A stretch of DNA of 64,000 bases from Taeniopygia guttata. Taxonomy: Eukaryota; Chordata; Aves; Passeriformes; Estrildidae. Under the pieces are notes generated by a model. That model was given only the letters and a program-made list of their open reading frames with translations. It searched no databases and had not been told where the DNA came from. Within the stretch, counting starts at the first letter, position 1; each line of letters opens with the position of its first letter. Where the stretch lies: contig NC_133026.1 of the NCBI RefSeq assembly GCF_048771995.1, forward strand, positions 8,376,001 to 8,440,000. The letters are read 5' to 3'. Position numbers and translations under genes: made by a program. This document shows, piece after piece, positions 36,860-58,025 of this stretch.

Positions 36860-38021
36860 CCAAACTGTGCATGGCACATTTTATTTCTATAAAACTATTA
36901 AAACTATTACAAAATATTCAAAAATACATTTTAGTAAATTTACAGCAGTTATTTCTCAATTTATTAATGCAAAACATCCTTTTCCCCCCTCTGTACAAAC
37001 TACCATCTCCATCGTCACAGAATTGCCGCCATGTGCGCTTTTTAAAAAATATTATTTTCTAATAAACATTTTCTGAAGTTAAAAATAACAAAGTTTCTTA
37101 CGGTTTTTGCAAATAAAAAGTTTGTGTAACAGTCTTGACTTCCATGAACTTCCATGAACGTGGCCAAATGATGTTTTTACAAAGCAAAACATGGAAAACA
37201 ATACAGGAAATGATGTTACATTTGAAACTATTTAAATTAAAATAATATATTCTCATATTTTACACTATTTCAAAAAACGAAATGTGATTCAGTTAAGTAT
37301 TGATCTCTCAAAAAAATCTAATTTACAATTCTGTGTATAAAAATATAATTTACGGACCCCCATGAAGTTTGTCTTTTTTGTGTGTGTTTGTTTGTTTGTT
37401 TGCTTGTTTTTTAGACTTGCTGAAATGAAGGAGCAATGTAATGGAGAGATGGGAAGGTACAGAATTTTGCTTTCTGAAAGTCAGGACACGCGTGACATGT
37501 AGAAAAATAGACTCTGCGCAGTTTTGCTTGGCCTCACAAAATAATTTTTCCCCTGTGAGTACAGTTCACATGATAATAAATTATCAAAGAAACTATTTAA
37601 GGCTCTTGAAGGTCCGGTTCATATCATTTAAAACATCTATTCAAAATACCAAAGAAATAAATATCCAGGAGAGGAGGAAAAAAAAAAAAACAACCAACAA
37701 ACAAAACAAAAGAACAAATAAAAATATATATATATTTATAAACTAAACAGAACAGAACTTCCAGGGGTCTTTGTTTCCCTTTAAGTCTACTTTGGACTGT
37801 CCTACTTAATTATTATTATTTTATTATTATTATTTTTAAGTCTTAATCCATCCGTGCTCTCTTTTAAAAATATGTATTTTTTTCTTTTTTTTTTCTTTTA
37901 GTTTTTTTCTTTTCTTTTTTTTTTTTCCTTTTTTTTTTTTCTCTCCTTTCTCTCTCTCTCCCTCCGTGTCTCTGTCTCTCCGTCGGAGCCTGGCGGGCGG
38001 CCGGGGCGGCGCGGGGTCCCC
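36860..38021 (-). other. SHH: SHH 3' UTR (probable)
   Basis: The stretch after the SHH stop codon is AT-rich and unrepetitive apart from one purine tract (on the mRNA strand) at about 37,861-37,985. Minus-strand AATAAA hexamers lie at 37,820-37,825, 36,960-36,965 and 36,880-36,885. The last two form a plausible distal pair, with cleavage near 36,860, giving a 3' UTR of about 1.15 kb. The end is an inference; a shorter isoform could end near 37,800 and a longer one cannot be excluded. Confidence 0.45.
36880..36965 (-). terminator. SHH: Candidate SHH distal polyadenylation signals
   Basis: TTTATT on the + strand at 36,960-36,965 and 36,880-36,885 gives AATAAA on the SHH strand. An additional hexamer at 37,820-37,825 may mark a proximal site. 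No experimental 3' end is available here. Confidence 0.4.
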
Positions 38022-47458
<9,437 letters not shown>

Positions 47459-47697
47459 TGAATCCAATTACTTCAAAGCTCTCTGTGCCTATCCCTGGCT
47501 GTCTCTCTAGAGCTCTCTTTCCTCCTATGTCCTTGTCTGCTTTCTGAATCGTATACTATCCACCGATCCCTAGCAAGACAGGTGCTGGAATGGCAGGCTT
47601 TAGGTCGCTGATAACGGAACACATCGGAGTTTGGTCGGGAGACAGCAATCGAGAGACAAAAAAAGGGTCTGATTTTAATGGTAGCAAAGCAAGACGC
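47459..47697 (-). other. SHH: SHH 5' UTR (estimated)
   Basis: The 5' end is placed about 30 nt downstream of the TATA element, giving a leader of about 240 nt. It contains a single upstream ATG at 47,624 opening a 22-codon frame that ends TAG at 47,556-47,558, before the SHH start. The exact start site needs 5' end data. Confidence 0.5.
47556..47624 (-). other. Upstream ORF in the SHH leader
   Basis: ATG TGT TCC ... GGA TAG gives a 22-residue peptide (MCSVISDLK...) wholly within the predicted leader, ending 97 nt before the SHH ATG. Its ATG has G at -3? No: the base at -3 is C on the SHH strand and +4 is T, so the context is weak. It could modestly lower SHH translation. There is no evidence that the peptide itself matters. 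Confidence 0.5.
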
Positions 47698-47723
47698 TTG
47701 TGAGAGGAGTCTGCCTTTAGTTC

Positions 47724-47757
47724 TATATTATAGCTGCCAGGGCCGAGAGCTGATTGG
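47724..47757 (-). promoter_or_regulatory. SHH: SHH core promoter: TATA-like and CCAAT elements
   Basis: On the SHH strand, CCAAT (47,757-47,753, in GGCCAATCAGC) is followed 20 nt later by a TATA-like TATAATATA (47,732-47,724). Spacing and order are those of a classical TATA promoter. The predicted start near 47,695-47,700 gives a 5' UTR of about 240 nt. Confidence 0.65.
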
Positions 47758-47760
47758 CCA

Positions 47761-50110
47761 AGGCGAGACAAGCTTGTCTTCTGATGTTTTAACCCTCAAA
47801 AAGGCAACAAATTCTTGAAAGATTTTTTTTTTCCTTTTACCTGAAGGGCTTGGAGCTGAGAGGGGTGGAGATCGCGCTTTCTTGGGATAACATCAATTAC
47901 ACGCTTTTTTTAAAATTTCTTTTTTCTTTCTTTTTTTTTTTTTTCCTTCTTCTTTTTTTTTTTTTTCCTCCAAAAACTTTCTTGGCAGAATGGTACATTT
48001 GTCAGCAAGAGGAACAGATGCCTCTCTGAAAGAGGGGGAAAAATTAAGATTAGCAGGCTGCTTCAGTGTAAGTCAAGTTTCTAAGGGCAGTTGTGGTTAA
48101 ATAAAATGCCGAATTATCGGGGAGCCGTGCAAATAGGAACATACTTGGGTAATATTAACGCCCCGGGGGGGAATAATGCCATTTCAGAGCGCACCCACCT
48201 AAATGGCTTTGTAACAGGTTTCTTGCCCCTGAAAAGGGAGATTGCTCTCCCTCCCAAAGACATACATTTTTAAACACACTCGCCTTTTAGCTGATAAATG
48301 ACCACTTTAATAGCAGAAACAGGTCTGATGCGAAGCGGCAGTTAAATGAAGTTAGTGTGTCTGACTTGTGTATCACACAACCGCAATGTGTCACTTTTTT
48401 TTTTTTTTTAAATAAAATCAGGACTATCACCCAGTTTAAAATAACGTTGTATCTTCGGAAGTGCACGAATAGTCAACTGATTAAAAATAGATGGTCTCCT
48501 GAGCACGCTGGGGCTATATTCTTTGTTTCTTTGGTTAAAGTCGGAGAGGAGCGTTTTAGACTCTTACACCTCCTTGCGGGGTGTCATTAAGTTTTTAAGA
48601 AAAGCATAGTGTCGAAAGCATCCGCAAACACAATTAACAGAGATCGATCCAAGCAAAGTGAATGGAAAGGGGATAAGTTTAATGTTAAATTAATTGTTAT
48701 CTCATGCAGCGTGGCAAGTGATGTCTTTATCCCGATCTCCAAAAGCTACTAATCAGACAAAGGTGTTGAGAGACGAGCAAAATTGCAGAGATGAGGCTGA
48801 TAGAGCAGGTTAGACAGAACAGTAGAGTCCCATATGAACAAACACTTCTCTGCCTGCAAAGTGCTCATTTGCTTCTGCTCCTAAGAAAATACACTTTGTC
48901 CTAGGATCTAGAAACTTTCAGGAGTTTTTTAGGAGTTCTTAAAAATTCCAGGACGGTGTGCTAAAGTAATTCAAAGTCCACTTTCTCAGAAAAACAAAAC
49001 ACATCCAAAAAATAAACTTTATTTAAGTTGTGGGGTTTAAAAAAAGAATAAGTTAAAGAAAAAGGAAAAAAAAAAAGAAATAAAAAGAGCTCTTTGGGGT
49101 GAACAACTAGATGTGAGTTTTCCAGTCTGTGACATTGAGCTGAGCATTCAACTTAAACCTTGAAAATGGATTTTAAAATCAGTTTTTAAGTGGTAAAAAA
49201 GTTGTATATCTGTAAGCTGCAACAAACAGGTCAGCACGGACTTTTCAAGGGACAAAGTGGTCTTTTCAGGTAAACTTTAGAAAAGTGGCGAAAGAAGCGG
49301 TCCGAAGTGGTCTCACGCCGACTCTAACTGGTACTCTTTCATCTTTTTTAGCCTATGCTTTTCTTCTGCTATTTATGCTTCTTTGTGGAGTTTCAGTGAG
49401 TCGTCGATTTCTCTTTCTGACCTTTAAATTGAGGAGTTTTGACTTGGAAATGGGTAAAAAGTTAGAAAGTCAGCAGCTTGGCTCCTAGGTTGTTATCACC
49501 CAACTTAGTTGCAGAAACAAGTTGTATAACAGCTAAATACCTGCTTCATGCTATTAAAAAACAAACTTAAGTTTTATCTCTCCGTCTGCGTGCATGCGAG
49601 AAGACAGATACAAGGAATATATAATTTATACAAAAGAGGGTATGTTCTTTTGATGTGGTTGCCTAAACAGCATGACTTGATATAACAGTTGATTAAACAG
49701 CGCCAAGGAATAAAAGCTATCCTTAATGGTGTGGAATACTGCAAAACTTTTATCACCCTTCTTACCTTGTCCCCCTCCCCATGGAAAGAAGATCGATATC
49801 CCAGGCACTAGATGGGTGGACATCGCAGTGAAGAAATCTAGAGAATAAGGACAAACTCCCTCATTATCAGATTGCCATATGTACAAAGCAGTCACCCAAA
49901 GATTAACAGGGAAGGAAACGCCAAGAAGGAATTAATTAAATGCAAGTAATAAATGCGCGGGGCGGGGGGAGTGGGGGGGAAGGGAGAAATCAAGAAAAGT
50001 TGTAACTGTGGGAAGCTCGAAATCCCCCTCCTATCAAATTAGATGTGAAAGAAAGCAGAGCTGGGGGAGCGGGGAGGCTCTGCTCAGCTTCAGCGCAGGC
50101 TGGAGCCGGG
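47761..50110. other. SHH proximal upstream region
   Basis: No gene is seen. A pyrimidine-rich (T/C) tract at about 47,907-47,970 lies just upstream of the promoter. A G-rich, quadruplex-prone run is at 49,958-49,984. A repeat-free AT-rich part near 48,600-48,830 is listed separately. Confidence 0.5.
48600..48830. promoter_or_regulatory. Candidate regulatory block about 1 kb upstream of SHH
   Basis: The block is dense in homeodomain-type cores (AACACAATTAACAG, GTTAAATTAATTG) and has an AATCAGACAAAGGTG stretch with a SOX/TCF-like ACAAAGG. It contains no repeat and no frame. The call is by appearance and proximity only. Confidence 0.3.
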
Positions 50111-50185
50111 CGGGGGGACACCGGGGGACACCGGGGGACACCGGGGGACACCGGGGGACACCGGGGGACACCGGGGGACACCGGG
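50111..50185 (+). repeat. CCGGGGGACA decamer array, 7 units
   Basis: Six perfect CCGGGGGACA units (50,121-50,180) follow one variant unit (50,111-50,120) and precede a partial CCGGG. Each unit contributes a G5 run, so the + strand can form G-quadruplexes. The array sits at the start of a GC-rich segment extending to about 50,800. Confidence 0.95.
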
Positions 50186-53100
50186 CCGGCGCTCCCGTCC
50201 GCCCCGCCGAGCCGCCGGGATGCGCCCTGCCTCTCCTCCCCACCAGGAGCTTTTCTTCTTCCTTTTGAATGATGATTTCAATGCCACAGCTTCTGGGAAA
50301 GCAGCAGCCCCCAAACCCCCGCTCCGCACTCCCAGCAGCACCGGAGCCCCAAGCCCAGCCAGCAGCAGCCCCCGGCCGGCACCCACCCCTTCTTAGGAGG
50401 GTCCAGAGCCCACTGCTGTCCCCATGGGCCCCCGTGTCCCTCAGGCTGCCCAGCGTGAGGGTGTGCGGGATGCCCCTGAGTGGAAGTGGCTCTCTCCACT
50501 GCCCTGCCCTCAGCAGGTCCATTGTGGAGCACCGGGCTCCTCAGCAGCCCCCAAAGCCCTGTTGGAGCACTGGGGCCCTTGGGTGATCCAGATCCACACC
50601 ACAGCCCCCGGAGCATCCACTGTGACCCCCTGAGTGCCAGTGAAGCACCAGCACAGCCCCATGGCCGCACAGCCTCTTCCAGGGGCTCAGCCAAACCCGC
50701 TGGGAGCTCCCAGTGCGCTGGCATGGATGGTGCCACTGCCACCACTGTCCTGGGCCACCCCCACCCAGCCTGGGCTGCAGAGGGGCACTGATGGATGAGC
50801 CAACCCCCAGAGAAGCTCTTTGAGAATCAGACATTATCTATCTTCTTTTTTGTGAAATCCGGATTTGCTGACGGCTGTGGGCTCTGCATAAAGCCAAGGA
50901 AGGGTTCGGACTGTGCAAGAGAGGTTGCTCAGTGGCAGTTTGAAGTTTCCAGATTTTCCTTGTGCTGATGTATTTTGGTTGATGAATCTTAAAATATAGA
51001 AAACTATACATGCGAATGCTGTGTGACTTTTAACTGGATCTTAACTATTTATCACCCTTAATAGCCAACATTTGTCCTCATGCTTAATGTATAATTTTTA
51101 AAATAAATTATCCATTTTTAGAGCATGAAAGCTTCATTCTTGTAGCCTCTTTGCACCTGTGGCACTTCTCAAGAAATTTGGAATCAGAGCAATCATTACC
51201 AGAGAAGTAGATAATGAAAAACTTCAGTGAGAAGAGAGTAAAACTGGTGTAAATAGGAGACTCAGTCAGGATTTTCACCTGAAGTTTTGTTTGATTCCTT
51301 TATATGCTCCACCCTCCTTCATGGCAGTGTTAACCCATTTTCCTTAAAGGAATTGGTGCCCATCCCTGTTGCCCATCCTCATGGTATCGCAATACCCATT
51401 TTGAAAATCAACTTAGAAATTTCAGTTCAGAATTACTAGCTAGCTGGCAACTATATCTTTATAAAGACAAGCAAAACAATTCTTGTTCTGCGGAATTTTC
51501 TACCAAAAACCCCAAAACCCTGGCACCAACAAGAAAAATTAAGCTCGTAATTTTCCACTCATTTTGGTTTGACAGCAAAATTCAGGGAGCCATGCGGCTG
51601 AAACCTGGTATTGCTTTGCTGTCTCCTTAGTCTGGCATTAGTCTGTGAGCGTTTCCACCTCAAGAAAAAACATTTTGTGTGATGGAGAAGTAGAAAATAT
51701 TTGCTTTCCAGAATAACTGTGCATTGATTTTGCAGTTTTCATATCCATTTGCTAGTGGATTAATGCTAATCGTTGTCGTGGATATGGTCAATAGAGCCTT
51801 TCATCATACATGCAAAAATTTTTGTAGGCAGAATGATTCATAAGACATTGTTATCTAGGTTTTGTTGTGTATTTGCTGTTGAACCAGACTTTAAAGCAGA
51901 ATTTCCCACAGGTTTCCTTATGTCTTCATCAGGGCAATATATAGTGTCTGATTATAGGTTTATAGAGAAACCCTTACATTTCTCTTTTAGGTCTTTTCAT
52001 TTCTCCTTGAATAACCCAACTATTTATCATTCCAAAAGTCCCAGGTAGTGAGGATATATATATATATTTTTTTTTTTCCCTTCTTGGATTGTAATCCGCT
52101 TCCCTTTTGCAGTTACTTCCTTCTGGTCATGAATGGGGAAAATCCCAACCGAGGTGTTTCAGTCCGCGGGGACGGTGGCAGGGAAGCAGCCGCTAGGGGA
52201 GCTCGATTTTGGGAGTAACCCCTGAGCACCTTCCTCACGGCTTACACGGCTTTTCTGCAGCAGGAATTTGAAAGAAAGTGTAAAGTTAAAAAAAAAAAAA
52301 AAAAAGAAAAAAAAGGGCGAAGAAAAAAAAACCAGCAAAAAACATACTACCAATGGGCAAATTCTGGATCTTTGTTTTTCAAATTTTTTATAATAATAGC
52401 TTTATAGCCAAGTACCCAAAAATTATTTTCTTGTTGTTCTGTGCAATGAATTGTGAGATGAGAAATGGCCACAACACATATTTTCTTATCTTCTGATAAC
52501 CCATAAAATGAAGACATACTGAGGTGTAGCTGCTTAAGCAGCATCCATGAGTACAAGAATATCTAAAATTTAGTCTCAGTTGTAAAGTTGACTTGCTTTC
52601 CTGGTTGTTGGCAGGTTACTTAGATTCAAAGTTCGCATCACATAAAAATTTCTAAGAATAAACCTTCAAAAGAAATTGTACCTTTCTCTTGTCATTGTTA
52701 TAAAAATTGTTGACTGGATTATTAATGGTTGGTATGTTAATTTGTGTTTTGGTTGTTTATCTAAGGAATTTATCTGGGCAACAGAGTCAATGATCATTAG
52801 AGGTTGTGGGTGTATGAAGAGCCAAAATAGATCTTTTTCTCCATGCAGATCAATACCAGCAGGTTCTTACTTGGCTGTCTTTGGGTCCCACCTATTCACA
52901 AATGTACCTCAGTATGAAGAAGCGATTTATTCTAAGAGACCTGCTCTCATCTTTTTCAGTATCAATGACTCTGGAAGCTAATGAAATGTTTAGTGTAAAC
53001 AAAGAGCCTATATTTAATATATATTAATACTCCCCACAAATGGTTGTATGAAATTATTACCTTTTAGCAAGATCTACATTTTAATGTACTGTTTTCTTCT

Positions 53101-54644
53101 CAGAAAAGAAAAATACCCCATGGATACATAAAAAGCATTGGGAAATGCAAGTAATTCTCGGCTGTCTGACTTGCACAGTTGTGTTTTAGGGAAAAAGTGC
53201 AGAGTCATATTTTGGAATATCAAGTGATAGTACGTCTCCCCCTCTGTGCGATATGACAGCCAGACAGGGGATGCTAAGAGAAACCTGAAGGCATGAGATA
53301 AATTCAAACTTAACTTGCTGGCTCTTGCAGTGTGAGGTTGGCTCGCTCAAAGTACACAAACCAACAGACTGGATCAAGGCTCTCTGTTTGGGCAGAGATC
53401 AGAAACAAAGCTTGCCCTCTAAAGTCCACCTCATAGCCAGATCCAGCCATGGTAACCACTGTATTCACTGGGCCATGGTAGCAGGAGAGGTATGTGCATG
53501 ATTGTCTTAGTTTTTCTTGTTTCCTTACATTTGCAGACTATTTTTGAGCATAGTTTACATGTTTTCTTTCTTTTCCCCTGGCATATTTACACCCCGGCTT
53601 TTTAAAACGCTTTGTTCGTGCTAGTCAGTTTAGCAATGCGCTTGTTAAAACAGTTCCTAATATATTGTATATGACTGAAAATGACTTAATTGTTCTATTT
53701 CTTCTGACCCCAATAAAAAGTGTCCCTGATATTGTTTGAGTCACTCCCTGTTCACAAGAGCCCACATGTATGTCACCGGGTGACTTTGAAACATTTCTCA
53801 GCTACCTCAGTTCAACTGCTCTTATTTATTTATTTAGATTTGTAATAATGACAGTAAATGGCCATCTGAATCAATCTGGGCACTTTGCAGTCATTAATAC
53901 TGCAGCATCGATATCACATAACACAATTATAGTGCAATAAATTACCCACATGCCTCGTCTGTTGCCCAACCAAAATAAGAACTGCCTGTATCTATCACAT
54001 TGCTCATTTATGCCCTTTCCTTCTAAAACACCTTGATAGCGGAAAAAAGGGCTTTGAAATGTTCCTGAAAGCTTAACAAAACCCTGTCCTTTCCAAGGGA
54101 GATGCAGATATGAGAGCTGAGGAAATGGCATGTGGGATGCTTCCATCAGCTGATATGAGCTGAGCAGAGAAGGGCCCAATACTCTGCACAGTCAACTCAT
54201 AAAGTTACTTAAATTAACATCAGAAAACCTCAGAACTTCTTTCACTGATGGATTGTGTGACAGTTCAGGAAGACTTCTACTCTCTCATCTCAAACCATGT
54301 GGGGCTTCCAATGATGAAATCAAAACCTTGATTTTTTTGTAGAAACCCTAAATCACTGACACAGCTCTGAATCCAGTGTGAAGCCAGAACTAGGAGCAGC
54401 CTGTCATGCTGCACATCATTCTGAGCATCCATATTGTCTTGAGAAATAATTTATCAGTGCCCAATGCAGCAGCCTAATCTTCAAATGTGGAAGGACTTGG
54501 GTAACTTCAGGAAGATCGACACCTCAAACCCATCCTCTGACAGCTGATGATGTAAGGACCTCTTTTGTGCAGCCTCCTTCTGAGCAGCAGCAATGATTGT
54601 TTTTACCTCAGATGGATTCTGGAGCATCTTTACTGGAAAAACAG
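50186..54644. other. SHH upstream flank, no gene seen
   Basis: The first 600 bp are GC-rich, with CpGs only near the left end; long frames there occur on both strands and have no domain. The rest is AT-rich with an A/T run near 52,287-52,333. The segment at about 53,820-54,030 (TAATAATGACAG, CAATAAATTACCC) has the look of conserved non-coding DNA but no firmer support. Confidence 0.45.
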
Positions 54645-54796
54645 AGGGAGGGAGGGAGGGAGGGAGGGAGGGAGGGAGGGAGGGAGGGAGGGAGGGAGGG
54701 AGGGAGGGAGGGAGGGAGGGAGGGAGGGAGGGAGGGAGGGAGGGAGGGAGGGAGGGAGGGAGGGAGGGAGGGAGGGAGGGAGGGAGGGAGGGAGGG
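54645..54796 (+). repeat. (AGGG)n microsatellite, 38 perfect copies
   Basis: AGGG repeats for 152 bp without interruption. The + strand is all purine with G3 runs every four bases, a very strong G-quadruplex and triplex former. It lies about 7 kb upstream of the SHH promoter. Open frames through it (Gly-Gly-Arg-Glu on +, Pro-Ser-Leu-Pro on -) are repeat artefacts. Confidence 0.98.
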
Positions 54797-57107
54797 AAGT
54801 TTCTTGAGTGCAAAGAGTCCTTTGTGCAACCATGAAGCTCAGAGCTCCTGTGCTGTTTTGTCATGGGCTGGAAGGGGAGAGAAGCTGAACCAATGATTTT
54901 GCAGAAGCAGTAACTCGAAGCAGCAGTAATCCTTGGATTCAAGAAACTGGAATCCTTTTTCCAATTTCCCATAGGATCCCCTTAGAAAACCCATTAGAAC
55001 AGCAGACTTGACCCTGGCAGGCCTTGATTCAAAGTCCTCTGGATTCAATAGGAGCCTTTCTGTTGTTTTTGGTGGATTTTGCATCACTTTGATGTTAAGT
55101 CCATCACATTTGTGTTGCTCAGAGCAAACTGCTTGTGTTGCTGTTAACAATTCCTCAGACTCATACATAAAAGCAGGGAGGTAACACTATGGTTTTATAG
55201 CATCAAAATAGAGTGCCCTGCTCAGTTCCCTGGTGAGATTTCTTTGGGTAACTCAACAAGCAGCTCTACAGGGTAACAAACTGTGTTAGCTATTAATGCT
55301 AGATGGTTGTGTCTCCTTCACAACTGCAGCAGTATTGCCCAAATCTGCTGTAATGAGACAAATAATCTATTGGTCAAATTTGTTTGTAGAATGAATCAAT
55401 TCCAATCAGTAATTGCCTTTGGGCAACAGTTCAATTATGGCCTTATCTTTTGCTTCTTGCTGTTGTAAAAACATCTAAGTAAGTTTTGAAGAGCAATTTG
55501 CTTCATTAGTGCTCAGAATCAGGCAGTGTTGTTGGTGGTGCTTATTTTGTGCATATAACCATGTTTTCTGCACATGGCTTCTTTGTGGGCAGGGAGTAAC
55601 CATGCAGTGGCAATACCATAGCACACAGTGAACCATGCTAAATACAAATTAACATTGATAACCAAGGAGGAGTATGATGTATCTCTCACCCCAGCGCTGG
55701 AGTTGTGAGATCTCTGTATCTCACAAGGTTCAAACAAGAGATGCTGTTTTTATTTCAGCACTTCTCTGTGAATATTTTTCTGCATAGAAATAAAAAAAAT
55801 TTGCTGGAGGTGCAGAGTTTTCTTCAGAAGGAAAAAACACACTCTTGAAATATTCATAATAAAAAAAAAAAAACCCAAAAAACCCCATACTCTATTACTT
55901 CACTCAGCCTTTCTTTCAGAAAGCAAAATAAATCATAATTTATGCATGGAGACTTGAAAATCGTCACAAAGTAGCATAAGGGCAGCCTGACAAAATAAGG
56001 CACAGACCGTAGGCTAGAAAATTACCCACTGTGTAAACAAGGTGACACAGACAATTGGGCACTGAGAGCTTAGTGATTTTTGAGGTAGGGGAAAGCATTT
56101 TGCTGATATAACCTAAGGGAATTTGAAATCACTCCAAAATGCTCTACCTGAAGACAGGCAATTTTTTGGAATGTGTGCATATTATGTCATTATATCTCAA
56201 TATGCTGAGCAAAGAGCAGGATAATATTTCCCTTTCCTTTATGCTGTTAAAATGAATTCAATTTGGGGCAAAAATGCTCAACTTTAATCAGTACTTTTGT
56301 GCATTAGTATCCAGTTGAATCCTAGGGCAAGCCAAACAAGCTGCAGACATTGGTGCAACTTGATATTGCTATTTTTATTCATTTCTGTTTATTGCAGCAA
56401 AGCTTAGAAGCCAAGAGAGAACCACCTTACTTGACTCTACCCAAGCAAATATAAGAACATCTCTTCTTCAAAGAGTCTACCCTTTTATTTGTACAGTTTG
56501 TACTTCACTTTATCTGTATGAAGACCCATTGAAGTAAGTGGAACAATTTACAGAAAGAGGCATATTATGATTTCCAATCTGATGTAGCAAAATGAAATTT
56601 TTATAAAGTCCTCAGCTGCTCCTGATAGGATGCAGTGGGAGAAATCCCTCTCTTGCCTTAGCTGGAGGTGTCATCCATACATTTGGAAGCTTTCTGGCCA
56701 AACTCATCTCTAGATATTGCTGCGGCAATTATATTCAGAGTGATTCAAACAGGACTGGATACTGATATAATTGGAGTATCTATGCTGAGTAGACAGTTTT
56801 AAATTATGTGTGAGCTTTAGTAATTTTGAAAGAAAGTTTCATTAATTATTTGGAGCCAGGAAACTCTCCCTTTAAACACCTTTTTGTGTAAATAACCATT
56901 TTGAGGTTCTGCCAGCAGTATTCTCTGAACTTGGCAGGAGCCAAAGGAGAAAAGATTTTAAGGACTCCTGGTGATTTGGCAGCACAGTGGTCCTTCTTAA
57001 GCAGTGAGTTGTGCATCTGCAATCTCTGTCATAAAATTGAATGGTGACAGCCTCACATGTCACTGTGAGAGGGCACCCTCACTCATGGCAGGTGTACAGG
57101 ATAGGTT
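54797..57107. other. SHH upstream flank with a candidate block at about -8 kb
   Basis: No gene is found. The sequence is AT-rich with an A run at 55,860-55,873. The segment 55,920-56,090 is listed separately as a possible regulatory element. Confidence 0.45.
55920..56090. promoter_or_regulatory. Candidate regulatory block about 8 kb upstream of SHH
   Basis: It holds a forkhead site GTAAACA (56,033-56,039), a CAATTG homeodomain-type core (about 56,052-56,057) and AATCATAATTTATGCAT near 55,930-55,946. It lies 8.2-8.4 kb upstream of the predicted start. Mouse SFPE1 lies about 8 kb upstream of Shh, so this is a position-based candidate for the same element. Confidence 0.3.
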
Positions 57108-57690
57108 TATCACAGAATCACAGAATGGTTTGGGTTGGAAGAGACCATCTAGTTCTGACTCTCCTGCCCTGGCAGGGACACCTTCCACTAGACCAGGTTG
57201 CTCAAAGCCCTGTCACACCTGGCCTTGGACACTGCCAGGGATGGAGCATCTGCAGCCTCTTGGGGAACTTGTGTCAGCACTTCACCACGCTCACAGGAAA
57301 GAATTTCCTCCTAGGAGCTAAACCTCCCTTCTCTCAGTTTGCAACCATTCCCCCTTGCCCTATCCCTCCACGCCTCTTTCAGAAGTCCCTCTCCCGCTCT
57401 CGTGTGGTCCCTTGAGGTAGTGGAAGTTGCTATAAGGTGTTCCTGGAGCCTTCAAGTCTCCAGGCTGGATAACCTCAACTCTCTCACTCTGTCTTCATGG
57501 GAGAGATGTTCCAGCCTTCTGAGAATCTTTGTGGCCTCCTCTGGACTTGCTTCAGCAAATTCATGTCTTTCTTATGTTGGGCACCCCAGAGCTAGACACA
57601 GCACTGCAGGTGGGGTCTCATGAGGGCAGAAAAGAAGGGCAGAATCTCCTCCCTCAACCTTCCTCAGACAGCTGGATGCCCTTATTTTCC
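57108..57690 (-). mobile_element. CR1 LINE 3' fragment
   Basis: On the + strand it begins with CACAGAATCACAGAATGG, the reverse complement of the CR1 terminal octamers, and continues through the familiar CR1 3' region (GGTTTGGGTTGGAAGAGACC). It is therefore a 5'-truncated CR1 in - orientation, about 580 bp, with scattered substitutions. The ORF2 C-terminal frame is not intact. Confidence 0.9.
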
Positions 57691-58025
57691 ATAGAATCAT
57701 AGAATTCCAGAATGTTCTGAGTTCAAAGAGAACCACAAGGATCATCAAAGTCCAGACTCTGGCACTGGGCAGCCCCAAGAATCCCACCATGTGCCTGAGA
57801 GCTTTGTCCAAATGCTCCTTGAGCTCTGCCAGGCTGGTGCTGTGACCACTGCCCTGGAGAGCCTGTTCAGTGCCCAGCCCCCTCTGGCTGAAGAACCTTT
57901 TTCTAACATCCAACCTAATAACTTTGATGCTGCCCAGAACACATTTGGCTTTCTGGGCTGCGAGGGCACAGTGCTGGGTCCTGTCCAGCCTCTCATCCAC
58001 CAGCCCAGCTGGATGTTGTGGATCA
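57691..58025 (-). mobile_element. Second CR1 LINE 3' fragment, abutting the first
   Basis: A new pair of terminal octamers (ATAGAATCATAGAATTCCAG) begins exactly where the first CR1 ends. The rest differs in subfamily (GAGTTCAAAGAGAACCACAA). The - strand shows residues like ALAAQKAKCVLGSIK, part of CR1 ORF2. The 5' truncation point near 58,025 is approximate. Confidence 0.8.

Noticed and set aside
47459..47467. SHH start three codons upstream at TTG
   Set aside because: TTG is a poor eukaryotic start and the first ATG lies at 47,458.
54481..54972. Pro-Ser-Leu-Pro and Gly-Gly-Arg-Glu frames
   Set aside because: Translation of the AGGG microsatellite.
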